Part shown: piece by piece, positions 33,640 through 41,377 of the stretch
How positions within the stretch are numbered: position 1 is the stretch's first letter
Layout: the number at the start of each line of letters is the position of its first letter
Assembly: GCF_014843825.1 (NCBI RefSeq)
Contig: NZ_JHQR01000012.1
Coordinates: 1 to 64,000 of the forward strand
Direction of reading: 5' to 3'
DNA length: 64,000 nt
Origin: Mesorhizobium silamurunense
GTDB taxonomy: Bacteria > Pseudomonadota > Alphaproteobacteria > Rhizobiales > Rhizobiaceae
The notes under the pieces: generated by a model
Told to the model about the DNA's origin: nothing
The model's input: only the letters and a program-made list of their open reading frames with translations
Database searches by the model: none
Program-made: the position numbers and the translations under genes

Positions 33640-33907
33640 GGGCGAGGCGATGGCGGCCCTGCCGGGAGCGCCGTTGCGGCCAATATCGATCCCGGCATTC
33701 TGGACCAGATGATCGAGATCCGGCGCCATCTACTACAGTCAGAGACGCCCGTCGGTCTATTTTCGGCTTGGAATCCGCAACGAGGAGGTCGGATCGGTTT
33801 ATCCGCTTCACCATCCCGGGTTTCGTGTCGATGAGGCGGCATTGAAGATAGGCGTCGCGACCCTGGCTTCGGCGGCGATCCGGTTTCTGGCCGTGCAATC
33901 GGACTGA
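33626..33907 (+). pseudogene. Internally deleted M20-family amidohydrolase
   Basis: Only the two ends of an M20 metallo-amidohydrolase remain. Near the start, ANIDPGILDQMIEIRRHL (about 33674-33733) is the typical first helix before the metal-site domain. It is followed almost directly by PSVYFRLGIRNEEVGSVYPL, HHPGFRVDEAALKIGVATLA and a stop at 33905-33907, the typical C-terminal end (F-x-x-G, H-x-P-x-F-x-x-D-E-x-A-L). About 300 codons of catalytic middle are absent, and the frames do not match. It directly follows the decayed M24 gene, so both probably belonged to one lost pathway. Confidence 0.75.
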
Positions 33908-33961
33908 CCAAGGCGAACACCGGCTCGTGAGGGTTTTGCACGGACCGGGTGGCGCGCTTGT

Positions 33962-34717
33962 TCAGTATCTGATGGTCCGGCGCTCGATTAGCACGACGAT
34001 GCAGAACAGCGCGATCGATAGCGACGACGAGAGCACGATCGCAGCGTAGAGGCGGTCGGACTGGTAGTTGAAGGTCGCCTGGATGATTAGCGCGCCGAGG
34101 CCTTTGTCCGAGCCGATCCATTCGCCGACGATCGCTCCGATCACGGCCGTCGCGGAGGCGATGCGGAGAGAGGAGAACAGCATAGGCAGGGCGCGTGGCA
34201 GGCGCAGGCTCCAGAAAATCTCCGAGCGCGTCGCCGACAGCACCCGGAAAAGCTCGTGCTCGTTGTCGCTTGCCGAGTCCAGGCCGCGGATCATGTTCAC
34301 CAGCGTCGGGAAGAAGCAGATCACCGCGGCGATGACGATCTTCGGGGTCATGCCAAGGCCGAAGATCAGGATGATGATCGGCGAGAGCGCCAGGATCGGG
34401 ATGGTGTTGAAGAACAGGACAATCGGGAAATAGGCTGCTTGCAGGATGCGGCTGTGCACGAAGAGCACGGCAAGCAGCACGGCGGCCAGATTGCCGGTGA
34501 CGAAGCCGGCCAGCGCCTCGATCAGCGTTGGCCTCAGATTGTCGATGAGAAGCGGAAAATTCTTCTGGAAGACGCCGAAGATCGCGGTCGGCGTCGGCAC
34601 GATATAGGCGGGGACGCCCAGCAGCGGCAGCACGTACTGCCAGGCAAGCAGGATCGAAGCGGCGCCCAGAACGGGCAGCGCAATGGTCATTTGCGGGGAA
34701 AGCGGCGCCGGTCTCAC
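33962..34717 (-). CDS. NitT/TauT-type ABC transporter permease
   Basis: The membrane channel of a small-molecule importer of the SsuC/TauC class. The 251-residue product has about six hydrophobic segments and the BPD_transp_1 ATPase-contact motif near NEHELFRVLSATRSEIFWSL, then RLPRALPMLFSSLRIASATA and VIGAIVGEWIGSDKGLGALI, characteristic of SsuC-like permeases. It is the last gene of the operon and its start overlaps the ATPase stop by 4 bases. The substrate could be a thiamine-precursor-like, sulfonate or other compound; the neighbouring oxidase and VOC gene do not settle it. Confidence 0.92.
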   Translation of the reverse strand: MRPAPLSPQMTIALPVLGAASILLAWQYVLPLLGVPAYIVPTPTAIFGVFQKNFPLLIDNLRPTLIEALAGFVTGNLAAVLLAVLFVHSRILQAAYFPIVLFFNTIPILALSPIIILIFGLGMTPKIVIAAVICFFPTLVNMIRGLDSASDNEHELFRVLSATRSEIFWSLRLPRALPMLFSSLRIASATAVIGAIVGEWIGSDKGLGALIIQATFNYQSDRLYAAIVLSSSLSIALFCIVVLIERRTIRY

Positions 34718-35487
34718 GATGCGCGCTCCAGCGCGGCGCGCAGTTCCGCCATGGCGGCGACGATCGCGGCATCCTCGCGCTTGCAGCGGTTGCCTTCCTG
34801 CTTGAAGGGCCGCATGTCGAGGTCCTTCATCACGCGGCCCGGATTGGCGGCAAGCACGATGACGCGCTCGCCAAGGTAGACGGCCTCGGCGATCGAATGG
34901 GTAACGAAAAGGATGGTCGTGCCAGTACGCCGCCAGAGAGCCAGCAATTCGTCGTTGAGCCGGTCGCGCGTGATCTCGTCCAGCGCGCCGAAGGGCTCGT
35001 CCATCAAAAGCAGTTTTGGTTCGCCAAGCAGTGCGCGGGCGATCGCAACACGCTGACGCTGGCCGCCGGAAAGCTGATGCGGCAGGCGTTCACTGAGACC
35101 GCCAAGTCCCATCAGTTCCATCAGTTCCGTGCTGCGGTCCTCTATTCTGCGCGTCAGGCTGCGCTGGCCGACACCGAGCGGCAGCCGCACATTGTCGCGC
35201 ACCGTGCGCCAGGGGAGCAAAGTGGAATCCTGGAAGATGAAGCCAACGTCGCGGCGCGAGCGCACCGCGTGCGGCGTTCCGCCGAGCACGCTGATCGTGC
35301 CGCCGAGCGGATCGAGCAGATCCGCCACCACGCGGAGTAGGGTGGACTTGCCGCAGCCGGACGGGCCGAGGATCGACAGGAATGAGCCGGCCGCGACGGT
35401 GAGGTCGAGGCCGGCGAGCACTTTGACGGCCGTCTGCCGGCCGCCATAGCCGACATCGAGCTTGTTGGCTTCGATCGCGTTCGCCAT
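34714..35487 (-). CDS. NitT/TauT-type ABC transporter ATP-binding protein
   Basis: The ATPase partner, 257 residues, with Walker [13 protein letters not shown]-loop FIFQDSTLLPWRTV, signature [16 protein letters not shown], Walker B LLLMDEPFGALDEI and H-loop FVTHSIAEAV. The L-P-W-R-T-V segment after the Q-loop is typical of the SsuB/TauB group. The ATG shares its first base region with the binding-protein stop at 35487, and its stop overlaps the permease start, so the three are tightly coupled. Confidence 0.94.
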   Translation of the reverse strand: MANAIEANKLDVGYGGRQTAVKVLAGLDLTVAAGSFLSILGPSGCGKSTLLRVVADLLDPLGGTISVLGGTPHAVRSRRDVGFIFQDSTLLPWRTVRDNVRLPLGVGQRSLTRRIEDRSTELMELMGLGGLSERLPHQLSGGQRQRVAIARALLGEPKLLLMDEPFGALDEITRDRLNDELLALWRRTGTTILFVTHSIAEAVYLGERVIVLAANPGRVMKDLDMRPFKQEGNRCKREDAAIVAAMAELRAALERAS

Positions 35488-36539
35488 CAGGCCGCAGGGG
35501 CGTCGAGCTTGGGCCGGTCGGTGGCCGAAAGTTCCAGGATCTTGGTGGTGTAGACATCCTTGGCGGCCGGGCGCCCGTTCGGATATTGGCCAACCTTGTC
35601 GAGCAATGCCAATTGCTCCTCGATCGAGGCTGGGTCGAACGTGCCCCAGCCATCCTTGGCGGTCGCACCGTCGAAGGAGAGCTTGAGCACCAGGTTGACG
35701 GTCTTTTCCTCCCAGCCGAGATCCATTTCCGGATAGGCGGCGACCATTTTCTTCACCGCTTCCTGCGGGTTGGCGTGAACCCAGCCCCAGCCCTTGCCGA
35801 CGGCGCCGATGAATTTCGCCAGCGTCTCGGGACCCTTCTCTATCGCCGCATCAGTGGCGAAATAGACGTCGGCGTAGGAACTAAGCCCGAGGTCGCGCAC
35901 CAGGAGGTCGATGCGGTCGTCGCCGACGACGCTCAATGCCTGGGTGTTGGTGATCCAGCCGCCGATGGCATCGACATCGCCGCGTACCAACGGGCCCTTG
36001 TCGAAGCCGACATTGACGATGGTGACCTCGGAGGGGTCGATCCCGTTCTTGGCCAGGATCTCGTCGATGACGAAGCGCGCCGTCGGCTGGATGCCGATCT
36101 TCTTGCCCTTGAGATCGGCCACGTTGCGGATCGGCTTCGCCGGTTTCGAGGTCAAGGCATAAGGGCCGGTACGGAAGCCGCAGGCGATGATCTTCACCGG
36201 CACGCCGCTGGCGCGTGCTGAGTAGAGCTGCGGCGTTTCGGAAAACTGGCCGAGTTGCGCAGCGCCGGAGATCACCGGCGGCACCGTCGAGGCGTTGGGG
36301 CCGCCGGGGCTGAATTCGACCTCCAGCCCGGCATCTTTGAAATAGCCGTTGGCGACGGCCGCGATGTCGCCGATCTGGCCGTTGGACATTAGCCAGTCAT
36401 ACTGGATAACCACCTTGCCGGCGGCTCTGGCGCCCGGCGTCAGCATCAGTTGCATGCCGGCCGAGGCGGCCGCGACAGCTGCGAAGCCGCTTTTCACGAA
36501 AGTGCGGCGGTTCAGTTCGTAGTCTCGGTTCCCACTCAT
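35487..36539 (-). CDS. NitT/TauT-type ABC substrate-binding protein (Tat-exported)
   Basis: The periplasmic receptor, 350 residues. The start has a twin-arginine signal, NRRTFVKSGFAAVAAASAG, so it is likely exported folded. The body matches the NMT1/THI5-like fold: VIQYDWLMSNGQIGDIAAVA, LEVEFSPGGPNASTVPPVIS, LKGKKIGIQPTARFVIDEIL. The Y-D-W-x-x-N region resembles pyrimidine-precursor receptors (ThiY), yet the oxidase and VOC neighbours suggest a catabolic substrate. It is preceded by the VOC gene at a 68-base gap, which includes AGGAG before the ATG. Confidence 0.9.
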   Translation of the reverse strand: MSGNRDYELNRRTFVKSGFAAVAAASAGMQLMLTPGARAAGKVVIQYDWLMSNGQIGDIAAVANGYFKDAGLEVEFSPGGPNASTVPPVISGAAQLGQFSETPQLYSARASGVPVKIIACGFRTGPYALTSKPAKPIRNVADLKGKKIGIQPTARFVIDEILAKNGIDPSEVTIVNVGFDKGPLVRGDVDAIGGWITNTQALSVVGDDRIDLLVRDLGLSSYADVYFATDAAIEKGPETLAKFIGAVGKGWGWVHANPQEAVKKMVAAYPEMDLGWEEKTVNLVLKLSFDGATAKDGWGTFDPASIEEQLALLDKVGQYPNGRPAAKDVYTTKILELSATDRPKLDAPAA

Positions 36540-36607
36540 TTTTCGCTCCTGTTGCAGACTTCTTGTCTCTTCTTTCCAAGCGCCGCTCCCCTCCGGCTCG
36601 GCGTCGT

Positions 36608-37042
36608 CTACGGCTGTTCGTGGTGGTAGTCGCCAGGGCCGCCGTCGAGCCAGGCGTAGAGCTCCCAGAGCGTGTCGTCCGGGTCGGTGAAATAAGCGCA
36701 GCGCGCGTTCCAGACGTAGTTTTCGGGCGGCCCGTAGAAGGGCACGCCCTTGGCGCTCAACTCGCCATGCAGGCGGTCGATATCGTCCGGCCTATCGAGC
36801 TGGACGGCGACGCAGATCTTGTGGGCGTGACGCGGCGATCTAAGGTTGGATACGCCGGTGTGACGGTTGATGTGGTCGAGTTCCCAGGCGGCGAGCGTCA
36901 CGCCCTCGCCTTGGAAATCGGCAAAGCCTTCGGCGCGGCGGCGCAGGCGAAAGCCGAGTTTCCCGACATAGAAGTCGACTGTCCGCTCGATGTTTTCGAC
37001 GAGCAGGCAGACGTCGGAGATGCGGGTGACGCTCGCCGGCAT
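36608..37042 (-). CDS. VOC-superfamily (glyoxalase/dioxygenase-like) protein
   Basis: A small metal-dependent enzyme of the vicinal-oxygen-chelate fold. The 144-residue product shows two beta-alpha-beta-beta-beta modules: RISDVCLLVENIERTVDFYV, GKLGFRLRRRAEGF, WELDHINRHTG, HKICVAVQLDRPDDIDRLHG, and AYFTDPDDTLWELYAW, with His and Glu metal ligands in the expected places. It lies 2 bases after the GntR regulator and before the ABC transporter genes, so it probably acts on the same imported compound. The exact reaction is unknown. Confidence 0.88.
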   Translation of the reverse strand: MPASVTRISDVCLLVENIERTVDFYVGKLGFRLRRRAEGFADFQGEGVTLAAWELDHINRHTGVSNLRSPRHAHKICVAVQLDRPDDIDRLHGELSAKGVPFYGPPENYVWNARCAYFTDPDDTLWELYAWLDGGPGDYHHEQP

Positions 37043-37044
37043 GG

Positions 37045-37779
37045 CTATTTCGCTCCGCTGATTTTACGGGTCGGCAGCTTCACGCCGACGCGGTTGGCGG
37101 CGCCGACGATGTGGGCGCGCATCGCCGCTTCCGCCGCCGCCGGATCGCCCGCCACCAGCGCCTCGTAAATGCGCACATGCTCACCGACATTGACCTCGAC
37201 CAAGTCGTGCAGCGGGTTGGTGAGGCGGGCGTAGTGGATCGAGTGGCGTATCTGCTCGCAGACGAAGGAAATGAAGGTGTGGATGTAGCTGTTGCCGGTG
37301 GCGCGGGCGATCTCGCGGTGGAACAAGAGATCGGCGTCGATGCTGCCTTCTTCCCAACGCTCCTCGCCGCCCATGCGGTCGAGCGCCGCCTTGATCGAGT
37401 CGAGATGCTCCTGCTTGCGCCGCGCCGCGGCAAGCGCTGCGGATTCGGCTTCGAGGATGCAGCGCAGCTCGAACAGCCGCTCCATATTGTGCGTGTCCTT
37501 GAGTGCCTCACGGTCGATGCGGATGGCGGCCCTTTGCTCGGGCGCCAGCACGAAGGCGCCGATGCCTTGCCGGGCCTCGATGATGCCGTCGGCCCTGAGC
37601 TGGGCGATCGCTTCGCGCACCACATTGCGGCTGACTCCGAATTTCTCGGAAAGCTCCTGTTCGGTCGGCAGGCGCGTGCCCGGGTTCAATTCGCCGGATT
37701 CTATCTCGCGGCTGAGGAAGGCCGCGACCCGGTGCGGCAAAGTTTCGACGGTGCCGATGGCGGCCAGTCTTTGCTTCAT
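37045..37779 (-). CDS. GntR-family transcriptional regulator (FadR/FCD type)
   Basis: The operon's regulator, 244 residues. The N-terminal winged helix includes LPTEQELSEKFGVSRNVVRE and AIAQLRADGIIEARQGIGAF. The C-terminal FCD domain (about residues 95-225) has the metal-binding pattern DADLLFHREIARATGN, then HARLTNP-like HYARLTNPLHDL and EHVRIYEALVAGDPAAAEAAM. FCD regulators bind small organic acids. The start at 37779 (overlapping the oxidase stop as ATGA) is chosen; the frame open to 38424 is antisense-like to the oxidase gene. Confidence 0.93.
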   Translation of the reverse strand: MKQRLAAIGTVETLPHRVAAFLSREIESGELNPGTRLPTEQELSEKFGVSRNVVREAIAQLRADGIIEARQGIGAFVLAPEQRAAIRIDREALKDTHNMERLFELRCILEAESAALAAARRKQEHLDSIKAALDRMGGEERWEEGSIDADLLFHREIARATGNSYIHTFISFVCEQIRHSIHYARLTNPLHDLVEVNVGEHVRIYEALVAGDPAAAEAAMRAHIVGAANRVGVKLPTRKISGAK

Positions 37780-39212
37780 GAAAAAGTCTCCGTCGAAGGC
37801 AGCAGGCAGCCGGGATTCACAAGCCCCTTGGGATCGAGCGCGGTCTTTAGTGCGGTGACCATGCGGCGATGCGTTGGCGAGAGCGCGTCCCAGAATTCGC
37901 GCCGGCGGCTGCGGCCGATGCCGTGCTCGGCGCTGATCGAGCCGCCGAGATCGACTGCAATGTCGTATAGTCCCGCCGTGACCGCTATGCCGCGCGCTCG
38001 AGCTTCGGTCGCACCGAGACTGAGCGGCGGCAGCACGTTGAAATGGATGTTGCCGTCGCCGGCATGGCCATAGGCGAGGGCAATCCAACCAGGATGTTCG
38101 ATCGCCACAAAGCGGCGGGCGCGCTCGATCAGGGCAGGGATGTCCGAGATACGCACCGACAGATCGGTGCGGACATGATAGCCACGCTTCGCCTGGCCTT
38201 CGACCAGCTTTTCGCGGATCGCCCAGAAGCTCTTTGCCTGCGCGCCGCTGGTCGCGAGGACCGCGTTGGTTACCAGACCTTCTTCCATGGCATCTGCTAG
38301 GAAGCCGGCCAGTATGCCGTTTAGGTCGATTGTCGGCCCCGATGACAATTCGATCAGAGCCTGGGCAGGTGCCGTGACCGGCGCCGTCATTCCAGGCTCG
38401 ATCAGCCGGGCAAGCTCGACGCATTCCGCGCCGATGATCTCGAAAGCGGAGATCAGATCGGAGCAGGCCCGGCGCGCCCGGTTGAAGAGCGTCATTGCCG
38501 CTTCGAAAGAGGAGAGACCGAGATAGGCTGTTTCGACCTGGGCCGGCTTCGGGAACAGCTTGACCTCGACACCGGTGATGATGCCGAGTGTGCCTTCCGA
38601 GCCGATGAAAAGCTGCTTCAGGTCATAGCCGCTATTGTTCTTGCGCAGGCCGGAGAAGCCGTTCCACAGCTCGCCATCGGCAAGAACGACTTCCAGGCCG
38701 AGAATCAGATCGCGCGCCATGCCGTAGCGCAGCACGTTGACGCCGCCGGCATTGGTCGCGGCATTGCCGCCGATCTGGCAGCTGCCTTGCGCGCCGAGCG
38801 CCAGCGGAAACAGGCAATCTTCGGCCTCGCTGGCGTCCTTCATCGTCTGGAGAACGCAGCCGGCATCGGCCTGAAGCGTGAAGTTGTCAGGATCGATCCG
38901 GCGGATGGCGTTCAGCCGCTCCAGGCTGACGACGACCAGGCCGGCGCAGTTGGTATCGATGGCTCCTGAAACCAGCCCGGTGTTGCCGCCCTGCGGAATG
39001 ACGCCGAGCCCGAGCTCGCTGCAAAGCCGCATCAATGCTTGCACCTCGGCGGCCGAACCGGGGCGCAGCACCGCGAGGGCGCCGCCACGATAGTCGCCCG
39101 CCCAATCGCCGAGGTATTTCGCCATTCCGGCAGCGTCTGTGGTGAGACCGCTCCGTCCGACTGCGCCTTCGAAGGCGCTGAGAATGTCCGGCGAGAGGCT
39201 GTGAATGGTCAT
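37776..39212 (-). CDS. FAD-linked oxidase (D-2-hydroxyacid dehydrogenase/GlcD-like)
   Basis: It oxidises a 2-hydroxy acid such as D-lactate, glycolate or D-2-hydroxyglutarate using FAD. The 478-residue product has the FAD-binding segment VIPQGGNTGLVSGAI (about residues 74-88), GSCQIGGNAATNAGGVNVLR, the GSEGTLGIITGVEVKLFP landmark, and a C-terminal oxidase domain with YGHAGDGNIHFNVL and SAEHGIGRSRR, which carries the catalytic His. It is the first gene of the operon, with regulator, VOC protein and transporter downstream. Confidence 0.94.
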   Translation of the reverse strand: MTIHSLSPDILSAFEGAVGRSGLTTDAAGMAKYLGDWAGDYRGGALAVLRPGSAAEVQALMRLCSELGLGVIPQGGNTGLVSGAIDTNCAGLVVVSLERLNAIRRIDPDNFTLQADAGCVLQTMKDASEAEDCLFPLALGAQGSCQIGGNAATNAGGVNVLRYGMARDLILGLEVVLADGELWNGFSGLRKNNSGYDLKQLFIGSEGTLGIITGVEVKLFPKPAQVETAYLGLSSFEAAMTLFNRARRACSDLISAFEIIGAECVELARLIEPGMTAPVTAPAQALIELSSGPTIDLNGILAGFLADAMEEGLVTNAVLATSGAQAKSFWAIREKLVEGQAKRGYHVRTDLSVRISDIPALIERARRFVAIEHPGWIALAYGHAGDGNIHFNVLPPLSLGATEARARGIAVTAGLYDIAVDLGGSISAEHGIGRSRRREFWDALSPTHRRMVTALKTALDPKGLVNPGCLLPSTETFS

Positions 39213-39352
39213 CGGCGGTTCAAATCGATGTCAGGCGATAGGGTGATACATATCATCCTACAACTTGGGCCGAGTCAATCCAGGGCAACTGCTGCCAGTC
39301 GAACTGTGGATGGATTTGAAGGAGATCTCCGGCGCGCGGCGAACGGCGCGCG

Positions 39353-40633
39353 CTAAAGGTACTGCGCGACCTTCTTGCCGACGGCAAGAAACCGCAACGG
39401 GTCGACCGCTTCGCCGTTGTGGCGCACTTCGTAGTGGAGGTGCGGGCCAGTCGAGCGGCCGCTGCTGCCGGTCTTGCCGATCACGTCGCCGGCGGCGAGC
39501 TTCTGGCCGACGGTGACGTCGATTTCGCTGAGATGTCCGTAGCGCGTGGCGAAACCATTGCCGTGGTCGACCTCGACCATGCGACCGTAGCCGCCGTTCC
39601 AGCCCGCCTTGGTGACGACGCCGGCGGCCGTGACCTTGGCCGGCATGCCGATCGGAGCCCTGAAATCCATTCCCGTATGCAACGCCGCCGTTCCGAGGAT
39701 CGGATCGGTGCGCACGCCGAACGGGCTGGTCACCGTATGGCCGGGGGCAGGATTCGTGAGCGGCAGCTTGCGCGCCTCTTTCTTGACTTGATCTAGCGCA
39801 TCAAGAGCTTCGTCCAGCTCCTTGACCTTGCTGTCGAAGATCATCGAGGAGTCGAGCGGGACGAGCGGTCCGCCGACATCGTTCTTGTCGAGCTCGGCGT
39901 CGACCGGCAAGCCTGCAGCCTCCAATGCCTGCGAGATCGCATCGGCATTCCTATAGGCATTGTCAGCGAGCGTGGTGATGCGGGTAAGCTGCTGGTTCTC
40001 GATGGCCTTGAGCGATGCGTTGATCGACACGAAAAGCTTGTCGGCGCGATCCGCGGCCGTTTCGTTGTCGAGTGGATCGGACCGTGTCGACCATAGCGAG
40101 AAGGGCCTGGTGTCGCCGGCGCTCAGGCTAGCGACGGAGTAGGTCGGAGCCTGCGAAAGGCTGCCGGTTGCGTCGGCATGCTCGTCGGGTTTCGTCGCGG
40201 TATCGGCCGCGGCCGGCACATCGCCGACCTCGTTTTCGGCGCGTTCGAGGATCGGTCCGAGCCGCCCATGACGCTGGCTGAGCTGGGTCTGCCTGGCCAG
40301 CAGCTCGCTGACCTTGGTCTCCATGAGCTGCTGGTCGAGAAGCTGGCGGCTGGTGATGCGGTCGACCTGGGCGCGAAGCGCGGAGATACGATCCTCATAG
40401 GCCTGCTGCATGCGCGCCTGCCTGGCGGTCGTGGCGCCGATCAGGTCGTCGCGCAGCACCAGGTAGGAGGTGGCGAGCAGATAGCCGATGGCGATCGCCG
40501 CGAGCGCCGATCCAATGAACGCGGCAAGCCAGGGACGGATGGTGAAATGCCTGATCTCGCTGCCCCGGGCGATGATGACCGTATGGGGCTCCTTGCGCCT
40601 GCCGAATACCGCTGACTGACCGTTTGGATTCAC
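39353..40633 (-). CDS. M23-family murein metallopeptidase with coiled coil
   Basis: A periplasmic peptidoglycan hydrolase or its regulator. The 426-residue product has a cytoplasmic start, one membrane helix (about residues 33-53, WLAAFIGSALAAIAIGYLLA), a coiled coil (about residues 60-120) and a LytM/M23 domain from about residue 300: HTGMDFRAPIGMPAKV, HGNGFATRYGHLSEI and GPHLHYEVRHNG. The zinc ligands H-x3-D and H-x-H are all present, so it should be catalytically active. It is monocistronic. Mature length and layout match DipM/EnvC-like cell-division hydrolases of alphaproteobacteria. Confidence 0.92.
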   Translation of the reverse strand: MNPNGQSAVFGRRKEPHTVIIARGSEIRHFTIRPWLAAFIGSALAAIAIGYLLATSYLVLRDDLIGATTARQARMQQAYEDRISALRAQVDRITSRQLLDQQLMETKVSELLARQTQLSQRHGRLGPILERAENEVGDVPAAADTATKPDEHADATGSLSQAPTYSVASLSAGDTRPFSLWSTRSDPLDNETAADRADKLFVSINASLKAIENQQLTRITTLADNAYRNADAISQALEAAGLPVDAELDKNDVGGPLVPLDSSMIFDSKVKELDEALDALDQVKKEARKLPLTNPAPGHTVTSPFGVRTDPILGTAALHTGMDFRAPIGMPAKVTAAGVVTKAGWNGGYGRMVEVDHGNGFATRYGHLSEIDVTVGQKLAAGDVIGKTGSSGRSTGPHLHYEVRHNGEAVDPLRFLAVGKKVAQYL

Positions 40634-40812
40634 GGGACCGAGCTTTCGTTACGACTCCAACGACAGCCGCGATTACACATTATTAGGGTTAACAAAGCTT
40701 TGCTGGCCGCAATGTCGGCGTAACCAATTCCCGCAATGCGGGTGGCGGGTTGCGGCAGGGAGAGGCCGGCAAAAACCGTTCGGTGATGCCGCGAAAGCTT
40801 GGCTTTCCCGCT

Positions 40813-41280
40813 TTAGAGCGCGCGCACCGCCGCCAGCACTTCTTCGGCATGGCCCTTGACGCGCACCTGGCGCCAGATGCGGGCGATGCGGCCGTCCTTG
40901 CCGATCAGGAACGTGGCGCGCTCGACGCCCATGTATTTGCGGCCATACATCGTCTTCTCGACCCACAGATGATAGGCCTCGATCACCTTGCGCTCCTCGT
41001 CGGCGACAAGATCGACGGTGAGATCGTATTTCGCCTTGAATTTGTCGTGTTTCTTCACGCTATCGGGGGACAGCCCGATGACCACGGCGCCGGCCTTCTC
41101 GAATTCCGGCTTGAGCTGCGAGAAGCCGATCGCCTCATTGGTGCAACTTGTGGTGTCGTCCTGCGGATAGAAGTAGAGTACGACAGGCTTTCCCTGGAAT
41201 GAGGCAAGGCTGAGGGAGCCGCCGCCGTCGCGCGGAAGATCGAATTGCGGCGCAACGTCGCCCACGTCGAGATCAGCCAT
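40813..41280 (-). CDS. bcp: Peroxiredoxin, Bcp/PrxQ type
   Basis: It reduces peroxides in the cytoplasm using a cysteine thiol. The 155-residue product starts MADLDVGDVAPQFDLPRDGG and has the peroxidatic cysteine in PQDDTTSCTNEAIGF; the residue five places later, where many Bcp proteins have the resolving cysteine, is isoleucine, so it would be a 1-Cys type. FLIGKDGRIARIWRQV VKGH-like C-terminus matches Bcp. The start at 41280 is chosen over the long frame to 41565, which runs into the divergent gene. A 97-base region separates it from the AsmA-like gene. Confidence 0.9.
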   Translation of the reverse strand: MADLDVGDVAPQFDLPRDGGGSLSLASFQGKPVVLYFYPQDDTTSCTNEAIGFSQLKPEFEKAGAVVIGLSPDSVKKHDKFKAKYDLTVDLVADEERKVIEAYHLWVEKTMYGRKYMGVERATFLIGKDGRIARIWRQVRVKGHAEEVLAAVRAL

Positions 41281-41377
41281 ATCGATGCCCTTGTCCGAGG
41301 TTACGCGCGCATCGAGCATCGATATAACGTGAGGCGGGGATTCGTCCACGACGAGTTCGTTTACAACGGAATATTGC

